A DNA stretch of 64,000 nt, taken from contig NZ_QRBB01000001.1 in assembly GCF_003363135.1 (NCBI RefSeq), forward strand, positions 1,772,501-1,836,500, in the 5' to 3' direction. The position numbers and the translations under genes were made by a program. The notes under the pieces are model-generated. The model ran no database searches, was not told where the DNA came from, and saw only the letters and a program-made list of their open reading frames with translations. Below are positions 55,795 through 63,812 of this stretch, in pieces; position 1 is the first letter of the stretch, and each line of letters starts with the position of its first letter. Source of the DNA: Alteriqipengyuania lutimaris (GTDB lineage Bacteria > Pseudomonadota > Alphaproteobacteria > Sphingomonadales > Sphingomonadaceae).

Positions 55795-56661
55795 TCAGAT
55801 TTTCCATTTAACAAGACCAGTCACCGGATCAATTGACTTTGCAGATTGCGCCACTGGGCGATTCAATCGATTGTCGATGAATCTTTCCTGTCTCCTGTCG
55901 GCGCCAAATACCAGTTTCTTTGCCTGAACTATCACGGCGTCGTTCATCGCCTTCGATACGATTTTGCCGCTATATCCTGCCACATGCTGAGGAAGCGATT
56001 TGTTCTCGGCCAGCATGACCAAGGTCCGCGGCCCGGTAGGAAGAATTACAAATGCGTCCCGATGCGCCAACCCATTAGACATCATCAATGGGCTATCGCT
56101 TGTCATTAGGTCGTATGCATTGTCGTTCAGGTTTATGATGAAGACGGATAATTCCATCATTCGTTCAATCATAGCTTGAGATTGGACCAAATCGACGAAC
56201 ACATTGAGGGCTCCTGCGCGAAAAACGGAAGGATCCTCATCTGCGAACAATGGGTTCTCAAACAGGTCTTCCCTCAATCGATTCTCAAGGAATTCGATCC
56301 GCTCCGGGGACCGGTGGAGCATCGATAACATAAATCGAACTAAGCCGACTTTGTCTTCAGGGCCGGCCAATTCATTTCTTTCGGCCATAGCGATGGCTTT
56401 TGCGCCTCGATCATCGACAAATTGAAGGAGCTTAGTTTCGATCTCGCTTGCGTCTTCTGGATCACGATTGGGGATTGTGTAGAGATCGATCGCATAGCCC
56501 GTTGCTGAGGGGTGGCGGTATCTAGAGTGCAGCTTTTTCTTGGGCCCCACCCGTCCAAATTCCCAAATAACTTCCTTGCCATTCCACGGTCGCTTCCATC
56601 GAGAAAGATACCATTCGGGGAGATAGTGATGCTTACGCGGTGGTGGCATATCTTCACGCAT
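55795..56661 (-). CDS. DUF4238 domain-containing protein (lower-GC accessory gene)
   Basis: 288 residues beginning with the family signature RKHHYLPEWYL near the N-terminus, plus a later TSDSPLMMSN segment, as in DUF4238. No function is established; such genes are patchily distributed and often found in variable regions. GC content is clearly below that of flanking genes. The longest frame starts at a TTG (56682); I chose the ATG at 56661 (GGA just before), with 56649 as alternative. It lies between two direct REP copies with the ParD-like gene. Confidence 0.78.
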   Translation of the reverse strand: MREDMPPPRKHHYLPEWYLSRWKRPWNGKEVIWEFGRVGPKKKLHSRYRHPSATGYAIDLYTIPNRDPEDASEIETKLLQFVDDRGAKAIAMAERNELAGPEDKVGLVRFMLSMLHRSPERIEFLENRLREDLFENPLFADEDPSVFRAGALNVFVDLVQSQAMIERMMELSVFIINLNDNAYDLMTSDSPLMMSNGLAHRDAFVILPTGPRTLVMLAENKSLPQHVAGYSGKIVSKAMNDAVIVQAKKLVFGADRRQERFIDNRLNRPVAQSAKSIDPVTGLVKWKI

Positions 56662-56809
56662 TCCGATGATGACGGGACACAATCCAAGAAGAAAGGATTT
56701 GCGCGGATTCAGACCTCAACGGTTTCGTAGCGTAGGGCAAAGGCAGTATCAGCACGAATCTCGCACCCGCACCAATAGTATGATACATCGCTCCCATCAG
56801 GAGCAGCCC

Positions 56810-57070
56810 ATGGCGACCATCCGCAAAACCATCACGCTCAGCGACACGCAGGACGCGTGGATCAAGCGGCAGATTGCCGAGGGCGGTTTCACCAACGACA
56901 GCGAGTCTATCCGCGACCTCGTCCGCCGCGATCGGGAGGGGCAGGCCAAGCTTTCGGGATTGCGGCAGGCGATTGCCGATGGGCTGGACAGCGGGGTGAG
57001 CGACAGGTCGCTCGAGGAGATTTGGGCCGGCGCGATGAACAGTATTTCTTCCCCGTCACCCCGGACTTGA
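56810..57070 (+). CDS. ParD-like (CopG/RHH) antitoxin, 3' end formed by a REP element
   Basis: 86 residues with the ribbon-helix-helix start MATIRKTITLSDTQDAWIKR and the ParD block GGFTNDSESIRDLVRRD, then the toxin-binding tail LDSGVSDRSLEEIWAGA. AGGAG precedes the ATG. The last few residues (SSPSPRT) are read from the REP sequence and the stop codon lies inside it, at the point where a parE gene would normally overlap. No ParE toxin frame is found afterwards, so it seems an orphan antitoxin or a relic. Confidence 0.82.
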   Translation: MATIRKTITLSDTQDAWIKRQIAEGGFTNDSESIRDLVRRDREGQAKLSGLRQAIADGLDSGVSDRSLEEIWAGAMNSISSPSPRT

Positions 57071-57138
57071 TCCGGGGTCGGGCTTCTTTCTCGGCACGGC
57101 AAAATTAGCCTGATCCCGGGTCGATGCCCGGGATGACG
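57054..57138. repeat. REP block, right flank of the DUF4238-ParD segment
   Basis: The first palindrome repeats 55725-55760 almost exactly; the second is TCCCGGGTCGATGCCCGGGA followed by TGACGCG, as in the 20055 block. It contains the stop codon of the ParD-like gene. Confidence 0.8.
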
Positions 57139-57385
57139 CGTTAAGGGGAGCGTGCGGCTGTCCTACCGGCCTATACGGCGCTATCACTTCGCGGATGACC
57201 AGATTGACTCTTCCCGCGGCCGGCGCGCGTGATTTTTCGGCCCGAAAATCGCCGATGTGTCATCCCCAAGCCAAGCTGACGCGTTTTGTTCGCATTTTAT
57301 CAAGAGCTTATCTCGACCCTTCGCAGGGTGACACCAGGGTGACACGTGTCACCCATGTCGCCCCTAGATCGGCGGAAATCCGCGC
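57071..57385. other. Intergenic region upstream of folP
   Basis: No gene supported in 315 nt. It holds the rest of the REP block, about 100 nt of unassigned sequence, and the GTGACAC element just before folP. Confidence 0.65.
57326..57354. promoter_or_regulatory. GTGACAC palindrome element, copy 2 (upstream of folP)
   Basis: The same 18-bp perfect palindrome GGGTGACACGTGTCACCC (57337-57354), again preceded at 11 bp by GGGTGACAC (57326-57334), and a TGTGTCATCCCC-like half-site about 70 bp upstream (57257-57266). It ends 31 nt before the folP start. Confidence 0.8.
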
Positions 57386-58498
57386 ATGAGCGAGACTGTC
57401 TACATCCGCCCGATCGGCTTCGCGCCGGGTCCGCAGAGCGAGGAGGGCGATGCCGTCCGGCTTGGCGGCGGGCTCGTCTATGCCAGCCGCTTTGTGGTGA
57501 TCTATCGCCGCGATGGTGAAGTGATCGAGCGCTGGCGCTCTTCGCCCGAGAGCATTGCGCAGGTACTCGCAGAACTGCCCAACAGCGTGGCTGCGGAGGC
57601 CGAGGCGCAGTGGAGCAACCTGCGCAACGCGCACCCGCCGCTGGAGCTCGGCGCGCGCACCATTCGCCTCGACCAGCCGCAGGTGATGGGCATCCTCAAC
57701 GTCACGCCCGACAGCTTCTCCGACGGGGGCAAGCATGTGGGCGACCCGGCGGGCACGCGCGAGGCGATCGGCGCGATGGTCGAGGCCGGGGCCGCGATCA
57801 TCGACATCGGCGGGGAAAGCACGCGGCCCGGCGCCGATGCCGTGTGGGAGGAAGAGGAAATCCGCCGCATCGTCCCCGCGGTGGAGGCCGCCGCCAGCAT
57901 GGGCGCGGCGGTCAGCATCGACACGCGCCGGGCGGGCACGATGGAGGCGGCGCTGCAGGCAGGCGCAGCGATCGTCAACGATGTCTCGGCGCTGCGCTAC
58001 GACCCGCGCTCGGCTGAACTTGTGGCCAAGACCGGGTGCCCGGTGGTGCTGATGCACGCGCCGGGCAAGGGCAAGGACCTGCATGAGGGCGGCACTTATG
58101 AGAGCGTGGTGTTCGACGTGTTCGATGCCTTGCGCGAACGGCGCGATGCAGCGGTTGCGGCGGGGATCGAGCGTTCGAAGATCCTGCTCGATCCGGGCCT
58201 GGGCTTCGGCAAGTCGCTCGGCGACAACCTTGCGCTGATCAACGCGCTGCCGCTGTTCCACGCGCTCGGCCAGCCGATCCTGTTCGGTGCAAGCCGCAAG
58301 CGCATGATCGGGGCGCTGAGCAAGGAGGCGGCGGCGGACGCGCGGCTCGGCGGCAGCATCGCGCTGGCGATTGCGGCGATGGATGCAGGCGCGCACATCC
58401 TGCGCGTCCACGACGTGCCCGAAAGCGTGCAGGCGCGCGACGTCTGGCGCGGACTACGCGACAATGCGCTGACCGATTTTGCGGACCTGCCGGGCTAG
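57386..58498 (+). CDS. folP: Dihydropteroate synthase
   Basis: Joins p-aminobenzoate to dihydropterin pyrophosphate in folate synthesis; the sulfonamide target. The TIM barrel begins at about residue 100 with MGILNVTPDSFSDGG, followed by DIGGESTRPGA (pABA loop), VSIDTRR, NDVSAL, DPGLGFGKS and GASRKRMIG. A roughly 95-residue N-terminal extension precedes it, as often in alphaproteobacteria. 370 residues. The GTGACAC palindrome stands right upstream. Confidence 0.95.
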   Translation: MSETVYIRPIGFAPGPQSEEGDAVRLGGGLVYASRFVVIYRRDGEVIERWRSSPESIAQVLAELPNSVAAEAEAQWSNLRNAHPPLELGARTIRLDQPQVMGILNVTPDSFSDGGKHVGDPAGTREAIGAMVEAGAAIIDIGGESTRPGADAVWEEEEIRRIVPAVEAAASMGAAVSIDTRRAGTMEAALQAGAAIVNDVSALRYDPRSAELVAKTGCPVVLMHAPGKGKDLHEGGTYESVVFDVFDALRERRDAAVAAGIERSKILLDPGLGFGKSLGDNLALINALPLFHALGQPILFGASRKRMIGALSKEAAADARLGGSIALAIAAMDAGAHILRVHDVPESVQARDVWRGLRDNALTDFADLPG

Positions 58499-58502
58499 CC
58501 GG

Positions 58503-59273
58503 TCAGAGCGTATAGCCGCCGTCGCTGGTGAGCACCGTCCCGGTCACGTTGGCGGCGGCGTCGGACAAAAGATAGCCGATGTCGCGGGCCAGTTCGTCGG
58601 CGGTGGCGAAGCGTCCGCGCGGGGTGGTCTGGCCCATCTGCGCGATCACCGCCTCGCGGCCATGTTCGGCGAACTGGGCTTCGAGCTCGGGCGAATTCCA
58701 GATCGCGGTATCGACCCCGCCCGGCGCGATGGCGTTGACCCGGATACCGAGCGCCGCGTTCTCGGCGGCTGCGATCCGCGCCATGTGCGCGACCGCCGCC
58801 TTGGAGACGCCATATGCGCCGATGCCGGGCACGGGTTTGAGCCCGGTGACAGAGGCGGTGACGACTGCGCTCCGCCCGCGGTTCTCACCGTCGGGCTTGC
58901 GCATCGCACGCAGCGCGGTGGCGAGAGTGAGGAAGGCCCCGTCGAGATTGATCGCCATCACGCGGCGCCACTCGGCGAAATCGAGCTCGGCGATCTGGCC
59001 GCCGGTGCCGATCCCGGCATTGACCACGGCGTGGTCGAGCCGCTCGAGTTCGGGTTCGAGCCTCTGCCAGAAGGCTTCGTCGGCGACGTCCGCCGCGTGG
59101 GTTTCGAGCGTGCAGGACAGGTCGAGCTTGCCCAGGCCGTCGCCGTCGCGGTCGATCAGGATCAGGCGGGCGATGCCCTGGCGGTCGAGCCAGCGCGCGG
59201 TTGCGGCACCGATGCCCGATGCGGCGCCGGTGATCAGGGCGGTGCGGCCCGCAAAGTCGTATCCCTCGGTCAT
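58503..59273 (-). CDS. Short-chain dehydrogenase/reductase
   Basis: 256 residues of classical SDR: cofactor loop TGAASGIG (15-22), acidic D of LIDRDG after beta-2 favouring NAD, NAGIGTGG, catalytic Ser in VVTASVTG and YGVSK (Tyr, Lys), then PGGVDT. It resembles 3-oxoacyl-ACP reductase-like dehydrogenases; the substrate is unknown. Convergent with folP, 4 nt apart. Confidence 0.9.
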   Translation of the reverse strand: MTEGYDFAGRTALITGAASGIGAATARWLDRQGIARLILIDRDGDGLGKLDLSCTLETHAADVADEAFWQRLEPELERLDHAVVNAGIGTGGQIAELDFAEWRRVMAINLDGAFLTLATALRAMRKPDGENRGRSAVVTASVTGLKPVPGIGAYGVSKAAVAHMARIAAAENAALGIRVNAIAPGGVDTAIWNSPELEAQFAEHGREAVIAQMGQTTPRGRFATADELARDIGYLLSDAAANVTGTVLTSDGGYTL

Positions 59274-59292
59274 GGCCGCTGGGACTAGCGGG

Positions 59293-60708
59293 TTAGGCGG
59301 CGTTGTCGATCCCGAGATCGGAAAGCTTGCGATAGAGCGTCGAGCGCCCGATGCCGAGCCGGCGGGCGACCTCGGTCATGCGCCCGCGATAATGCCCGAT
59401 GGCGAGCCGGATCACGTCCGCCTCGATCTCCTCGAGCGGGCGCAGGTTGCCGTCATGGGTATAGAGCATGACGCCGACCGATTCCTGCACGTGCTGCCCG
59501 GTCTCGTGCTCGCCGACCAGTTCGGCCAGCTGCGGGAAGTCGCCTGCGGTCAGCATTTCGGCGTCGCAGAACACCGCCGCGCGGAACAGCACGGCCTGCA
59601 ACTGGCGGACGTTGCCCGGCCAGTCGAAGGCGCACAGCAGGTTGAGTGCGCTGTCGGCGAGGCTGAGGTGGTGGAGGCCCGGCTGTTCGCCGATCCGGGC
59701 GAGGAAATGGCGGGCCAGTGCGGGGATGTCGCCCGCCCGTTCGCGCAGCGGCGGCAAGGTGATGCGGGTGGAAGAAATCGCGGCCAGCAGGTCCTGGTCG
59801 AACTGCCCCTTCGCCGCGAGCTCGCTCAGCGGGCGGTTGCTGGCCGACAGCAGGCGGATGTCGATCCGGAAGCCGTGCGTCGCGCCGATCGGGCGCACGA
59901 TGCCGTCGTTCAGCGTCGCGGCGAGCCGCGCCTGCTGGTCGGCCGAAAGGCGATCGATCTCGTCGAGCACGAGCGTGCCCGTGTCGCAATGCTGGAGCGC
60001 GCCCATCTGGCTCTCGAACGCTCCTGCAAATGCGCCTTTCTCGTGCCCGAAGAGCGCCGATTCGATCGAGTTGATCGGCACGCCGGCGACATTGACGAGG
60101 CGGAACGGCGCGCGCACGCGCGGGCTGGTCGCGTGGATCGCGCGCAGCAACATCTCTTTGCCCGTGCCGCTTTCGCCTTCGATCAGCACGTGGCTGTGCG
60201 AGCGGGCCGCCTTCGCCGCGCGGGCGAGCGCGATGCGGAAGGCCGGGTCGGTCCCGATCATCGCATCGAAATCGAGCACGGCGTGCATCTTCTCGGTCAG
60301 CGGCTGCAACTCGTTGCGCTGCGTCTCGACCCGGGTGGCGCTGCGCAGCGCGCGCATCAGCCGTTCGGGCGCGACGGGCTTGATGAGGTAGTCGGTGGCG
60401 CCTGCGCGCATCGCCTCGACCGCCAGCAGCGGGCTCGCGCTGGTGGTGAGCATCAGGATGGGCAGGGCGGGGCGGCGCTTCTTCAGTTCTGCGATGAGGT
60501 CGCATGCGGCATCGCCGGGCACCCACTGGTCGAGGATGATGGCGGACAATTGCATGCCCTGACGCGTGCCGAGCGTGGCGATCGCGGTCTCGGCATCGTG
60601 CACCACGACGGTCCGCCAGCCTTCGCGCGCGGCGAGCGCGGTGACGAGGCGGCTTTGCGCCGGCTCGTCATCGATCAACATCAGCAGGCGTTCTTCTTGA
60701 TCGTCCAT
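59293..60708 (-). CDS. NtrC-like response regulator with altered AAA+ and sigma-54 contact motifs
   Basis: 471 residues: receiver with phosphoacceptor D60 (AIILDQWVPGD), AAA+ domain with Walker A GESGTGK (178-184) and Walker B TLVLDEID, and a Fis-type helix-turn-helix at the C-terminus (MTEVARRLGIGRSTLYRKL). The sigma-54 loop reads GAFAGA (225-230) instead of GAFTGA, and the FREDLYYRL segment, which carries the Arg finger, reads FDQDLLAAI. Either it activates sigma-54 by an altered mechanism or it regulates sigma-70 promoters. No partner kinase is adjacent. Confidence 0.88.
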   Translation of the reverse strand: MDDQEERLLMLIDDEPAQSRLVTALAAREGWRTVVVHDAETAIATLGTRQGMQLSAIILDQWVPGDAACDLIAELKKRRPALPILMLTTSASPLLAVEAMRAGATDYLIKPVAPERLMRALRSATRVETQRNELQPLTEKMHAVLDFDAMIGTDPAFRIALARAAKAARSHSHVLIEGESGTGKEMLLRAIHATSPRVRAPFRLVNVAGVPINSIESALFGHEKGAFAGAFESQMGALQHCDTGTLVLDEIDRLSADQQARLAATLNDGIVRPIGATHGFRIDIRLLSASNRPLSELAAKGQFDQDLLAAISSTRITLPPLRERAGDIPALARHFLARIGEQPGLHHLSLADSALNLLCAFDWPGNVRQLQAVLFRAAVFCDAEMLTAGDFPQLAELVGEHETGQHVQESVGVMLYTHDGNLRPLEEIEADVIRLAIGHYRGRMTEVARRLGIGRSTLYRKLSDLGIDNAA

Positions 60709-60929
60709 GATACCCCGACAAACCGTCCCAATGCGGTGCAGGGGGATGCTCTACCCAACTCGGGTAAAGACCAGATTAAGCCTGATATGGGGCCGGACGG
60801 TTGGCGCATGCGGGAAACCCGGCGCAACGCAGGGTGGGGCACATCGCCTCAGCAATAGCTTGAGAATGGCGGGACGCGGCGATAGACCCTTCGCCGAAAC
60901 AACCATCCCTACCGGAGATAACAGCCATC

Positions 60930-61067
60930 ATGGCCGCAAGCGAACACCACACGAAGGATATCGAGAAGGCACGCAACACCTATGAACGCTTCATGGGCAG
61001 CCTGAAGTGGGCGATCCCGATTATTGGCGTGATCGTGTTCATCGTCGTCCTGCTGATCGCCCCCTGA
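60930..61067 (+). CDS. aa3-type cytochrome c oxidase subunit IV peptide
   Basis: A 45-residue peptide: polar N-terminus (MAASEHHTKDIEKARNTYER), then one membrane helix (WAIPIIGVIVFIVVLLIA). This matches the small bacterial COX IV family that caps aa3 oxidases of alphaproteobacteria. It is read directly from the sequence, as the gene is very short. GGAG at 60914-60917 stands about 12 nt upstream of the ATG. Its stop lies 4 nt before pntAA. Confidence 0.85.
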   Translation: MAASEHHTKDIEKARNTYERFMGSLKWAIPIIGVIVFIVVLLIAP

Positions 61068-61071
61068 TCCG

Positions 61072-62196
61072 ATGAAGATCGCGGTACTCAAGGAACGCGC
61101 CCCGGGCGAGACGAGGGTCGCATTGACGCCCGAGACCGCGAAGAAGTTCATCGCGCTGGGTGCCGACGTCGCGGTGGAAGCGGGCGCGGGGGAACATGCC
61201 GCGATTGCGGACGCCGCCTATGTCGAAGCCGGGGCAGCGGTCGGTTCGGCGCAGGAAGTGCTCAAGGACGCCGGAGTGGTTCTCGGCATCCAGGCCCCCG
61301 ATCCTGCGACGCTGGGCAGCACGAAGGACGGCGCCTTTGTCGCCGCGCTGTTCGATCCGTTCAAGCAGACCGAACGGGTCGAGACCTATGCCAAAGCGGG
61401 CCTCGAGGCGTTAGCCATGGAGTTCATGCCGCGCATCACCCGCGCACAGAGCATGGACGTGCTGTCCAGCCAGTCCAACCTCGCTGGCTACAAGGCGGTG
61501 ATTGCGGCGGCGGACCAGTATGGACGCGCCTTCCCGATGATGATGACGGCGGCAGGCACGGTGCAGGCCGCGCGCGTCTTCATCATGGGTGTCGGCGTCG
61601 CCGGGCTCCAGGCGATCGCCACGGCCAAGCGGCTGGGCGCGCAGGTTTCCGCCACCGACGTACGCTCCGCCACGCGCGAGCAGATCGAATCGCTCGGCGC
61701 CAAGGCGATCTTCGTCGAGGAAGGCGGGATCGAGGGCGAGGGCACCGGCGGCTATGCCAGCGAGATGAGCGACGAGTACAAGGCCGCGCAGGCCAAGCTC
61801 GTCTCGGAACATATCGCCAAGCAGGATATCGTGATCACCACCGCGCTGATTCCGGGGCGGCCCGCCCCCCAGCTGATCAGCGACGAACAGATCGCGAGCA
61901 TGAAACCGGGCAGCGTGATCTTCGACATTGCTGTACCGCAGGGGGGCAATGTCGAAGGCGCGCTGGCGGACGAGCTGGTGACTCGGCATGGTGTCACGAT
62001 CATGGGTTACGCCAACACGCCCGCGCATCTGGCACCGGATGCGAGCGCGCTGTTCGCGCGCAACCTGTTCAATTTTCTCTCGGCCTTCTGGGACGAAGAG
62101 GCAGGGGGGCCCGTCCTCGACGAGGAAATCGGCGATGCGGTGCGGCTGACCAGAGGCGGGCAGGTGGTGAATGCCAGACTGAATGAAGGCGGCTGA
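61072..62196 (+). CDS. pntAA: NAD(P) transhydrogenase subunit alpha part 1
   Basis: NAD(H)-binding domain I of proton-translocating transhydrogenase, which makes NADPH from NADH using the proton gradient. 374 residues: MKIAVLKERAPGETRVALTP start, the RQD-like loop region AMEFMPRITRAQSMD, and the Rossmann loop GVGVAGLQAIATAKRLGA. The split alpha subunit is typical of alphaproteobacteria. It follows the COX IV peptide by 4 nt. The pntAB gene is not next but 1.16 kb downstream, after two unrelated genes. Confidence 0.95.
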   Translation: MKIAVLKERAPGETRVALTPETAKKFIALGADVAVEAGAGEHAAIADAAYVEAGAAVGSAQEVLKDAGVVLGIQAPDPATLGSTKDGAFVAALFDPFKQTERVETYAKAGLEALAMEFMPRITRAQSMDVLSSQSNLAGYKAVIAAADQYGRAFPMMMTAAGTVQAARVFIMGVGVAGLQAIATAKRLGAQVSATDVRSATREQIESLGAKAIFVEEGGIEGEGTGGYASEMSDEYKAAQAKLVSEHIAKQDIVITTALIPGRPAPQLISDEQIASMKPGSVIFDIAVPQGGNVEGALADELVTRHGVTIMGYANTPAHLAPDASALFARNLFNFLSAFWDEEAGGPVLDEEIGDAVRLTRGGQVVNARLNEGG

Positions 62197-62242
62197 ACGA
62201 GGGCGGCTGAACGGGGGCAGCTGAAGGAGGGGGGTAAGTCCG

Positions 62243-62605
62243 ATGGGGTTGCTGAACCAGACGCAGACCACGCCGCAAGGCTTCGTGGACAACCACGGCC
62301 ACGCCCTGGTCGAGGGCGAGGAAGTCTACTTCGCCTTCCGCACGATCCGCGACTGGATCGCCTTCACCGACTGGCGGCTGATCTATGTCGACGTGCAGGG
62401 CATCCTCGGCAACAAGAAGGAATATCTGACTGTGCCCTATCGCTCGATCACCGCATTCTCCATCACTAGTGCGGGCACGATCGACATAGATGCGGAGATC
62501 GCGGTGTTCCTCTCCGGCCATCCGCCGATCGAGTTCAAGGTCGGCAAGTTCACCAATACCGAGGCGTTGCAGAAGCTTCTCGCCACGCGAATGAACGTCA
62601 ACTAG
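62243..62605 (+). CDS. PH-domain protein (bPH family)
   Basis: 120 residues matching bacterial pleckstrin-homology-like proteins (PF08000 type): VEGEEVYFAFRTIRDWIAFTDWRL, in part FAFRTIRDWIAFTDWRLIYV, KKEYLTVPYRSITAFSI, IEFKVGK. These form oligomeric rings of unknown role. AAGGAGGGGGG precedes the ATG. It is inserted between pntAA and pntAB on the same strand. Confidence 0.85.
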   Translation: MGLLNQTQTTPQGFVDNHGHALVEGEEVYFAFRTIRDWIAFTDWRLIYVDVQGILGNKKEYLTVPYRSITAFSITSAGTIDIDAEIAVFLSGHPPIEFKVGKFTNTEALQKLLATRMNVN

Positions 62606-62663
62606 TTTCGGCCCCGCGCCCAGAGAGATTGGGTGAAGAGATTTGGCGGAGAGACGTTAACCC

Positions 62664-63254
62664 ATGAGAATTGCTGCCTTCGCAACCGCCATCGTCGCGG
62701 CGTCTGCCCTGTCGGCCTGCGCGCCGAGCCTCGCCGACGACGTGGATCTGGCCGATGTCGCGCCGGACGATATCGCCTTCGTCGGCGACTCCCCGATATA
62801 TCCCAACGCGACGATCGCAGAGAATATCGCTGCGGCGGACGCATTTTCCCACCTCGCCATGCTCGTTGAGCGCGTCGGCCTTGCCGAAACGCTGGGCGCA
62901 GCGGGACCTTATACGATCTTCGCGCCGACCGACGCGGCGTTCGACGAGGTGCCGCAGGCACTTCGCGAGGGGCTGGGACGCCCCGAAAATGCGGATCGGC
63001 TGAAGGCCACGGTGGCAGGTCACGCGATCCCAGGCACGATCACCTCCGCCGACCTGGCCGCGCGGATCGTGGCAGGCGGCGGAAGGTGGGAGGCGCAGAC
63101 CTTGGCGGGCTCCACGCTGACTTTCCGCCAGGATGGCGACAGCCTGCGCATATCCGTCGATAACGGCACCGGCGTGCGCGTGACCATGGCCGATCTCGCG
63201 CAGGCGAATGGCATGATGCACGTGATCGACGGCGTCCTCCTGCCCGAGGGCTGA
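62664..63254 (+). CDS. Fasciclin-domain lipoprotein
   Basis: 196 residues: signal with lipobox LSAC (C19), then one FAS1 domain (about 55-195) with the H1 block TIAENIAAADAFSHLAMLVE (in part), GPYTIFAPTDAAFDEVP and the H2 block HVIDGVLLP at the end. FAS1 domains mediate adhesion or bind small molecules. It sits between pntAA and pntAB without apparent functional link. Confidence 0.88.
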   Translation: MRIAAFATAIVAASALSACAPSLADDVDLADVAPDDIAFVGDSPIYPNATIAENIAAADAFSHLAMLVERVGLAETLGAAGPYTIFAPTDAAFDEVPQALREGLGRPENADRLKATVAGHAIPGTITSADLAARIVAGGGRWEAQTLAGSTLTFRQDGDSLRISVDNGTGVRVTMADLAQANGMMHVIDGVLLPEG

Positions 63255-63357
63255 CCGGCAAATCGCTTGTCCGAGAGCGCCTAGCCCATCGACAGCGCCC
63301 TTTCGCCTTGCAATAACCCGCACATCCGGTTTCGCGCAGGGGAGGCGTGCTTTTAAG

Positions 63358-63642
63358 ATGGACTTCATTTCCGTCCTGTCGATTTTCGTGCTGGCGTGTT
63401 TCGTCGGCTATTACGTGGTGTGGTCGGTCACGCCCGCGCTGCACACGCCGCTGATGGCGGTGACCAACGCGATTTCTTCCGTGATCATCGTCGGTGCGCT
63501 GATTGCCAGCGCCGAGGCAGGTAGCGCGGTCGCCAAGTGGCTGGGCCTTGCCGCCGTGGTGCTCGCCAGCATCAATATCTTCGGCGGTTTCGCGGTGACC
63601 GAACGGATGCTCGCGATGTACAAGAAGAAGGACGGCAAATGA
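63358..63642 (+). CDS. pntAB: NAD(P) transhydrogenase subunit alpha part 2
   Basis: 94-residue membrane part of the alpha subunit with three hydrophobic helices: LSIFVLACFVGYYVVWSV, NAISSVIIVGALIASA and LAAVVLASINIFGGFAV, ending TERMLAMYKKKDG. It starts the second half of the split pnt locus and overlaps the next small gene by ATGA. Confidence 0.92.
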   Translation: MDFISVLSIFVLACFVGYYVVWSVTPALHTPLMAVTNAISSVIIVGALIASAEAGSAVAKWLGLAAVVLASINIFGGFAVTERMLAMYKKKDGK

Positions 63643-63812
63643 GCGGGTCGGGAAGCAAGGCGACCGGTCGCCATAAAAAGGCGATGTGGGCGCTCGGGCT
63701 GATCTTTGCGGTGGTCGTTGTGTTCGTGGTGTTCGGTTATTCCGTGGGCAAGGACATGGCGCTGCAAGACAATGCGCGTGATGCTGCCCCCCTGGCGGGA
63801 GAAAGCGAATGA
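63639..63812 (+). CDS. Small single-helix membrane protein within the pnt locus
   Basis: 57 residues with basic start, one membrane helix (MWALGLIFAVVVVFVVFGYSVG) and acidic tail (quoted helix core LIFAVVVVFVVFGY). It is overlapped at both ends by ATGA junctions with pntAB and pntB, so it is co-translated with them. No family recognised; possibly an accessory transhydrogenase subunit. Confidence 0.72.
   Translation: MSGSGSKATGRHKKAMWALGLIFAVVVVFVVFGYSVGKDMALQDNARDAAPLAGESE

Noticed and set aside
57139..57240. Possible ParE remnant after the ParD-like gene (VRLSYRPIRRY in one frame)
   Set aside because: Only a few residues resemble a ParE start, the frame soon stops, and no other ParE motif is present.
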